Source: Streptomyces griseoviridis
GTDB taxonomy: Bacteria; Actinomycetota; Actinomycetes; Streptomycetales; Streptomycetaceae
Direction of reading: 5' to 3'
Assembly: GCF_005222485.1 (NCBI RefSeq)
Contig: NZ_CP029078.1
Coordinates: forward strand, 7,379,501 to 7,443,500
DNA: 64,000 nt
The translations under genes were made by a program, and so were the position numbers. The notes under the pieces are model-generated. The model was given only the letters and a program-made list of their open reading frames with translations. It made no database searches and was not told where the DNA came from. Positions 59,885 to 64,000 of the stretch are shown in pieces (positions within the stretch are counted from its first letter, which is position 1; each line of letters begins with the position of its first letter).

Positions 59885-62800
59885 TTATTCGAGAAGCTCC
59901 GCGTACGAGCCCATGGCCAGGGCGATGTCCGCCTGGGCCCAGAAGCGGTGGTACGTGAAGACGGGCGCCGCTCCGCCCGCGAGGTAACTCTGGATCTTCG
60001 ACCAGGCCGGGTCGTTCTTGTAGAAGGAGCGGAGCGAGGAGAACGTCGACGACGAGTTGATCGCCTCGCCGTTCGGCATGGTGCCGGTCCAGCCGCTCGG
60101 GACGTACACGCTGTCGTTGAAGCGGCTGTAGTCGGTGCGGGTCTCCGGGACAGCGATGCCGAGGCTGTCCTGGTCGTGGTTCCACATGCCGTCGAGCAGC
60201 GCCTTGGCGGTCGTCTTCGCCTGTGCGTTGCCGGACTTGGCCGCGTAGTAGGTCAGGGTCTTGGCGTACGCGGCGGCCACCCCGACGTCGTCGGTGTAGT
60301 CGGCGACGGTCACGTGCAGCCCGCTGTTGGCGCCGGGGCTCGACGCGTTCCAGGTGTCGGGCTGGCCCGACCACTGGAGGGTGGAGGGGATCCTGAAGGT
60401 GCCGTCCGGGTTGATCGTGGTCTTGGACAGCGCCCAGGAGACCCACTTGTCGAGCACCGTCTTGGCGGCGGCGTTCCCGGTCTGCTGGTAGTACTCGGCG
60501 ACCCGCTCCATCGACCACGCCTGGAAGCCGAACCACTGGTTGGACGGCGGGTCGTGGTAGACGGGCTGCTGGTCGTAGTACATGCCGTAGAACGTCGACG
60601 TCCCGGCCGGCGGGGTCGCGTAGCGGCCCGCCCAGCTGTTGGTCGCGCCGCCGGCGATGGCGCCCTCGTTCGACTGGAGCCAGCGGTAGAACTCCAGTTG
60701 GCGGGTCAGCGAGGTGCCCCAGTCGGCCGCGCCCGTCGTCGACTTGGGCTTGAGGTCGGCGTACGAGCTGAGGGCGTAGGCGGCCAGCGGGTTCTGGTAG
60801 CCGCCGTGCACATGGCTGGAGCCGATCCGCCAGGCCCAGCCCGCGCTGGTGTCGGTCGCGCCGCCCCAGGCGTAGTACCAGGACAGCAGATAGTCCGAGG
60901 CGTCCTTGCCGGTGCCGGCCGGGCAGGTCGTCGGACCGACGCAATTGCCTATCTTCTTGAAGTACTTGTCGTACATCGCGTAGCGCAGGTAGTCGCCCAT
61001 CTTCGCGGCCTTGCCGACGGTCGCGGAGACGTCGCTCCCCTTGCCCTGGGCCTTCGCCCACACGTCCGCCCAGTAGGCGGCCTGCACCGCGCGGGCGTCG
61101 GCGTCCGGCGCGTTGGTGTACTTCCACTGCTTGGCGTACGACGAGTCGCCCGTGAACAGGTCCAAGTACCCGTTCTTGCCGCCGTACTTGAAGGAGTCAC
61201 AGGTCGGCTGCGGCACCGTCTCCCACACCGACTCCTGCGCGCCGCGCTGGAAGGTGTTGATGTACGAGGGTCCGGTGGCGGTGGGTCCGGCCTCGCACTT
61301 GCCGGGCTCGTCGCCGTAGCCGTAGGTGTTGTCGACGTCCTGGAGCCAGTGCATCCCGTAGATGTCGTCCGTGCCGTACGCCGACTTCAGCTCGCCCGCG
61401 ATCGGGTCGGTGCCGACCGAGACCGACGGGTCGAGCTTGGCCGGGTACTCGTTCGGGGTGTCGAGCTCGGGCGCGTAGGTGGCCGGTTTCGACGCGGTGT
61501 AGAAGGAGTTCGTCGGCTGGTCGGCGTGGGTGGGGATCATGTACTTCTCCATCAGGCCCCACGCCCCGTTGAACTTGCTCCAGTCGCCGGTGACCTTGCC
61601 GTACATGGCCTGGAGCCACAGCAGGTAGCTGTACGCCTCCGACGTCGTCTCATGGCCCTGGTCGGGCGCCTCGACGATCAGCGTCTCCACCGAGTGGTAG
61701 GGGATGCCCTCGGGTGAGAAGTAGCCGTTCGCCGGGTTGGTGATCTTGCCGTACAGGTCGAGGAACCGGGCGTCGTACGTCTTCGACGCGGCCAGCTCGG
61801 TGACCGTGACCGCGGCCGCCGAGTAGCCGGTCGCCGTCGCCGTGAAGGTGGCGGTGCCGGTGCCCGCGGCGTCGGCCGTGACCGTCACGTTCTGCGGGGT
61901 GCTCCAGTTCGCCGGGGTGAAGGTGAGCGAGCCGCCGCCGGTCACGGAGAGGCCCGTGTTGCCGGCCGTGCGGGCGGTGCTCACCGTGACGTTGGCGCTC
62001 GGCTGCGAGGACAGCGTCAGCCCGAAGGTGCCCGTCTTCCCCTGCTGGACGCCGAGTTGGGTCGGTGAGGCGACCAGCGCGGGCCCGGAGGCCACGGTGA
62101 TGCCGACCGGCGTGGAGGAGGCGGACGCGCCCAGGCTGTCGTACGCCTTCGCCACCAGAGAATGACTGCCCACGGTCAAGCCAGTGGCGGAGAACGTGTA
62201 GGGCGAGGTGGTGTCGGTGCCGAGCAGCGTCGTGTCGTCGTAGAACTCGACCTTGCTGATGGTGGCGTTGTCGGCCGCTGCCGCGGTGGCCGCGAGCGGG
62301 ACCGCCTGGCCCTGCGAGTAGGTCGCGCCGGCCGTCGGGCTGGTCAGCACCGTCAGCGGCGGCTGGTGGGCGCCCGCGCAGGTGGTGCCGTTGACCGCGA
62401 ACGAGGCCGGCGCGGCGTTGCTGCCGCTGTAGGTGAACTGCGCACCCGTCGAGACGGCGGCGCCGGCCGCGACCGTCGCGTTGTAGGAGGCGTTCTGCAC
62501 GGTGACCGACTGGCCGGACTGGGACCAGGTCCCGTTCCAGCCGCTGGTCAGCTTCTGGTTGCCCGCGTAGGAGTACGTGAGCGTCCAGCCGTTGATGGCG
62601 TCGGTGCCGCGGTTGGTGAGCGTCAGATCCGCGGTGAAACCGGAGCCCCAGTCGTTCGTCTTGTAGTCGACGCTGCACTGAAGTGCCGCCGCCTGCGCGG
62701 GAGTCGTACCGGTGCCGAGCATGGTGAGGGGAAGGGCCAGAGCGGCGACGACTGCTGTCCACAGTCGCCGGCGGGTGCGGCGTCTCCTGCTGGGGTGCAT
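59885..62800 (-). CDS. GH48 cellobiohydrolase with N-terminal CBM2 and Ig-like domains
   Basis: 971 residues from ATG 62800 with AAGGAGGAA upstream; stop is TAA. Signal peptide about 1-38 ([20 protein letters not shown]). CBM2 about 40-142 ([20 protein letters not shown] to NGTTCAG), an Ig-like domain about 148-235 and a second beta-sandwich about 238-325, then GH48 from about 335. [17 protein letters not shown] contains Glu388, matching the catalytic Glu region of the family. It is the processive reducing-end exoglucanase central to crystalline cellulose breakdown. Confidence 0.95.
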   Translation of the reverse strand: MHPSRRRRTRRRLWTAVVAALALPLTMLGTGTTPAQAAALQCSVDYKTNDWGSGFTADLTLTNRGTDAINGWTLTYSYAGNQKLTSGWNGTWSQSGQSVTVQNASYNATVAAGAAVSTGAQFTYSGSNAAPASFAVNGTTCAGAHQPPLTVLTSPTAGATYSQGQAVPLAATAAAADNATISKVEFYDDTTLLGTDTTSPYTFSATGLTVGSHSLVAKAYDSLGASASSTPVGITVASGPALVASPTQLGVQQGKTGTFGLTLSSQPSANVTVSTARTAGNTGLSVTGGGSLTFTPANWSTPQNVTVTADAAGTGTATFTATATGYSAAAVTVTELAASKTYDARFLDLYGKITNPANGYFSPEGIPYHSVETLIVEAPDQGHETTSEAYSYLLWLQAMYGKVTGDWSKFNGAWGLMEKYMIPTHADQPTNSFYTASKPATYAPELDTPNEYPAKLDPSVSVGTDPIAGELKSAYGTDDIYGMHWLQDVDNTYGYGDEPGKCEAGPTATGPSYINTFQRGAQESVWETVPQPTCDSFKYGGKNGYLDLFTGDSSYAKQWKYTNAPDADARAVQAAYWADVWAKAQGKGSDVSATVGKAAKMGDYLRYAMYDKYFKKIGNCVGPTTCPAGTGKDASDYLLSWYYAWGGATDTSAGWAWRIGSSHVHGGYQNPLAAYALSSYADLKPKSTTGAADWGTSLTRQLEFYRWLQSNEGAIAGGATNSWAGRYATPPAGTSTFYGMYYDQQPVYHDPPSNQWFGFQAWSMERVAEYYQQTGNAAAKTVLDKWVSWALSKTTINPDGTFRIPSTLQWSGQPDTWNASSPGANSGLHVTVADYTDDVGVAAAYAKTLTYYAAKSGNAQAKTTAKALLDGMWNHDQDSLGIAVPETRTDYSRFNDSVYVPSGWTGTMPNGEAINSSSTFSSLRSFYKNDPAWSKIQSYLAGGAAPVFTYHRFWAQADIALAMGSYAELLE

Positions 62801-62866
62801 GTGCTGGTTCCTCCTTGCGGCTCCGAAAGGGGGGTGGGGGTCGAGCAGCAACAAGCCTTGAACCAG

Positions 62867-62880
62867 TGGGAGCGCTCCCA
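62867..62880. promoter_or_regulatory. CebR operator TGGGAGCGCTCCCA
   Basis: Perfect 14-bp palindrome identical to the CebR box known from Streptomyces cellulose-utilisation genes. It abuts the -10 box of the GH48 promoter at the transcription start, so CebR would block initiation until cellobiose binds it. Confidence 0.9.
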
Positions 62881-62908
62881 TAGTGAAGACGGGGCCCGAA
62901 GCGGTCAA
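62880..62908 (-). promoter_or_regulatory. GH48 promoter
   Basis: Minus strand TTGACC (62908-62903), 17-bp spacer, CACTAT (62885-62880), followed at once by the CebR box. Good vegetative promoter. Confidence 0.7.
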
Positions 62909-62920
62909 GGTGCTTGAAGA

Positions 62921-62936
62921 GTCGAAAAGATTCGAC
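62921..62936. promoter_or_regulatory. Palindrome GTCGAA-aaga-TTCGAC
   Basis: Perfect 6-4-6 inverted repeat 13 bp upstream of the GH48 -35 box, in the divergent region shared with GH5. Could be an activator or second-regulator site. Confidence 0.4.
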
Positions 62937-62999
62937 GGGTTCCGTTGAGCAAAAGTCAGCACCTCCCCTGTCCTTTGCCGTCACTTGGCGCTAACTTCA

Positions 63000-63022
63000 T
63001 GGAACCAGTGGGAGCGGTTCCA
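63000..63022. promoter_or_regulatory. Degenerate CebR box within a 7-9-7 inverted repeat, before GH5
   Basis: TGGGAGCGGTTCCA (63009-63022) matches the CebR box at 12 of 14 positions. The larger element TGGAACC-N9-GGTTCCA (63000-63022) is perfectly palindromic and contains it. It lies about 50 bp upstream of the GH5 start and just after a TAACTT -10-like sequence (62992-62997). Confidence 0.6.
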
Positions 63023-63070
63023 TCAGTCGACGCGTCCGTCACGACGCGCCTGAGCTGCAAGGAGTCGCTC

Positions 63071-64000
63071 ATGCGACACCCCCCGCGTTCAGTACTTTTA
63101 GCCGTCGGGGCGGCCGTGGGCCTGGTGGCCACCGCGGTCGTCCCGGCGGTCACGGCGCAGGGAGCCACCCCCGCGTGCACGGTGGAGTACTCCGTCACCA
63201 GCCAGTGGGACACCGGCTTCCAGGGCGCCGTGAGGATCACGAACAACAGCGCGGCCGTCAGCAGTTGGAGACTCTCCTTCGACTTCGCCGGCGGTCAGAA
63301 GGTCAGTCAGGGCTGGAACGCGACCTGGTCCCAGTCCGGCACGGCGGTCACCGCGGCCAGTGAGAGCTGGAACGGCTCACTGGGCACCGGGGCGAGCGTC
63401 AGCGCCGGGTTCCTCGCCACCTCCTCGGGGAGCAACGCGGTACCGGCCGCCTTCAAGCTCAACGGCACCACCTGCAACGTCGACACGGACCCGACGACCC
63501 CGCCGACCGACCCGACGACACCCCCGACCGACCCGGGGACGGCGCCCGCCCTGCACGTGTCAGGCAACAGAATCGTGGACGCGGGCGGAGCCGACCGGCG
63601 GCTGCTCGGCGTGAACCGCTCCGGCGGCGAGTTCATGTGCGTGCAGGGGTACGGCATCTGGGACGGCCCGGTGGACGACGCGGCCGTCAAGGCGATCGCC
63701 GACTGGAAGGTCAACACCGTCCGGATCCCGCTCAACGAGGAGTGCTGGCTGGGCCTTTCCAACATCAAGCCGGAGTACGCCGGCGCCAACTACATCAACG
63801 CGGTCAAGGCCCTGGTGGCCCGCGTCGAGGCGCACGGCATGACGCCGGTCGTCGAACTGCACTGGACCTACGGCCAGTACACCGGCAACTCGGCGGGCTG
63901 CTCCGACGTGCACGCCACCTGCCAGAAGCCGATGCCCGACCGGCAGTACGCGCCGTCCTTCTGGACGTCGGTCGCCAACACCTTCAAAGCCGACCAGGCC
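63071..64000 (+). CDS. GH5 cellulase with N-terminal CBM2 (partial, cut by window edge; TTA codon)
   Basis: 310 codons from ATG 63071 (AAGGAG upstream), open to the window edge. Signal peptide about 1-36 (MRHPPRSVLLAVGAAVGLVA to QGA). CBM2 about 38-137 (CTVEYSVTSQWDTGFQGAVR to NGTTC), a Thr/Pro/Asp linker (PTTPPTDPTTPPTDPG), then the start of the catalytic barrel (LHVSGNRIVDAGGADRRLLG, VNTVRIPLNEECW, VVELHWTYG) as in GH5. The acid/base N-E motif lies beyond the window. Codon 10 (63098-63100), in the signal peptide, is TTA, implying bldA dependence. Divergent from GH48. Confidence 0.88.
   Translation, partial: MRHPPRSVLLAVGAAVGLVATAVVPAVTAQGATPACTVEYSVTSQWDTGFQGAVRITNNSAAVSSWRLSFDFAGGQKVSQGWNATWSQSGTAVTAASESWNGSLGTGASVSAGFLATSSGSNAVPAAFKLNGTTCNVDTDPTTPPTDPTTPPTDPGTAPALHVSGNRIVDAGGADRRLLGVNRSGGEFMCVQGYGIWDGPVDDAAVKAIADWKVNTVRIPLNEECWLGLSNIKPEYAGANYINAVKALVARVEAHGMTPVVELHWTYGQYTGNSAGCSDVHATCQKPMPDRQYAPSFWTSVANTFKADQA

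Overview
The window is a G+C-rich (roughly 70-74%) actinobacterial chromosome segment, almost certainly Streptomyces or a very close relative. The evidence is heavy GC3 bias, frequent GTG starts, rare TTA codons, and typical families: ethylmalonyl-CoA operon, SpoIIE phosphatases with RsbW-like ATPase domains, SigB/F-type sigma factor, DUF574 methyltransferase, XRE/DUF5753 regulator and CBM2-linked cellulases. I see no rRNA, tRNA, CRISPR array, insertion sequence or prophage. Both window edges cut genes: a MaoC-type hydratase at the left and a GH5 cellulase at the right.

Layout. 1-8100: ethylmalonyl-CoA pathway block on the minus strand (mesaconyl-CoA hydratase-like, malyl-CoA lyase-like, ethylmalonyl-CoA mutase, crotonyl-CoA carboxylase/reductase) with a TetR gene and a double-domain 3-hydroxyacyl-CoA dehydrogenase. 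This set handles C4-C5 CoA esters and supplies ethylmalonyl-/methylmalonyl-CoA. 8500-16400: HEAT protein, GNAT and RidA pair, secreted S33 peptidase, Rv2578c-type radical SAM protein, SRPBCC protein, and an MFS exporter fused to three beta-sandwich repeats. 16500-22700: SpoIIE phosphatase, methyltransferase, TetR divergent from an F420/NADP oxidoreductase, dienelactone hydrolase. 22700-27850: a likely peptide and cell-wall turnover run (M55 D-aminopeptidase, M20 peptidase, S9 peptidase, S66 LD-carboxypeptidase). 27900-38400: small membrane proteins, a second GNAT, DUF6204, DUF5107/TPR, VOC, methyltransferase, PAP2-DAGK fusion, histidine phosphatase, ABC-F, PfpI-like and CBS proteins. 38700-45300: SigB-like sigma factor, a secreted protein with five Cys-rich 20-residue repeats, an aminotransferase-fold protein without its PLP lysine overlapped by an MBL hydrolase, DedA and a second MBL hydrolase. 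45400-55000: holin-like/phosphodiesterase fusion, OsmC, a stand-alone DnaK, orphan NarJ, DUF574 methyltransferase, two XRE regulators, pterin dehydratase. 55000-64000: a plant-cell-wall island (PL11 rhamnogalacturonan lyase, GH74 xyloglucanase, GH48 cellobiohydrolase, GH5 cellulase).

Regulation visible in the DNA includes a perfect 6-3-6 palindrome in the spacer of the ccr promoter; a near-perfect 19-bp operator between the second TetR gene and its divergent neighbour; a SigB-type promoter before the CBS gene next to the sigma gene; a perfect CebR-type box at the start of GH48 transcription and a degenerate one before GH5; several genes with a -10 box 6-8 bp before the start codon (leaderless); and TTA (bldA-dependent) codons in the HEAT, SpoIIE and GH5 genes. 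Several intergenic regions carry short tandem repeats with unit lengths of 8, 10, 17, 20 and 32 bp.

No region is unmistakably a new system. The most unusual items are the Cys-repeat surface protein, the lysine-less aminotransferase with its overlapping MBL gene, the orphan NarJ, the exporter with C-terminal beta-sandwich repeats, and the anti-Shine-Dalgarno repeat array between the XRE and DUF574 genes.
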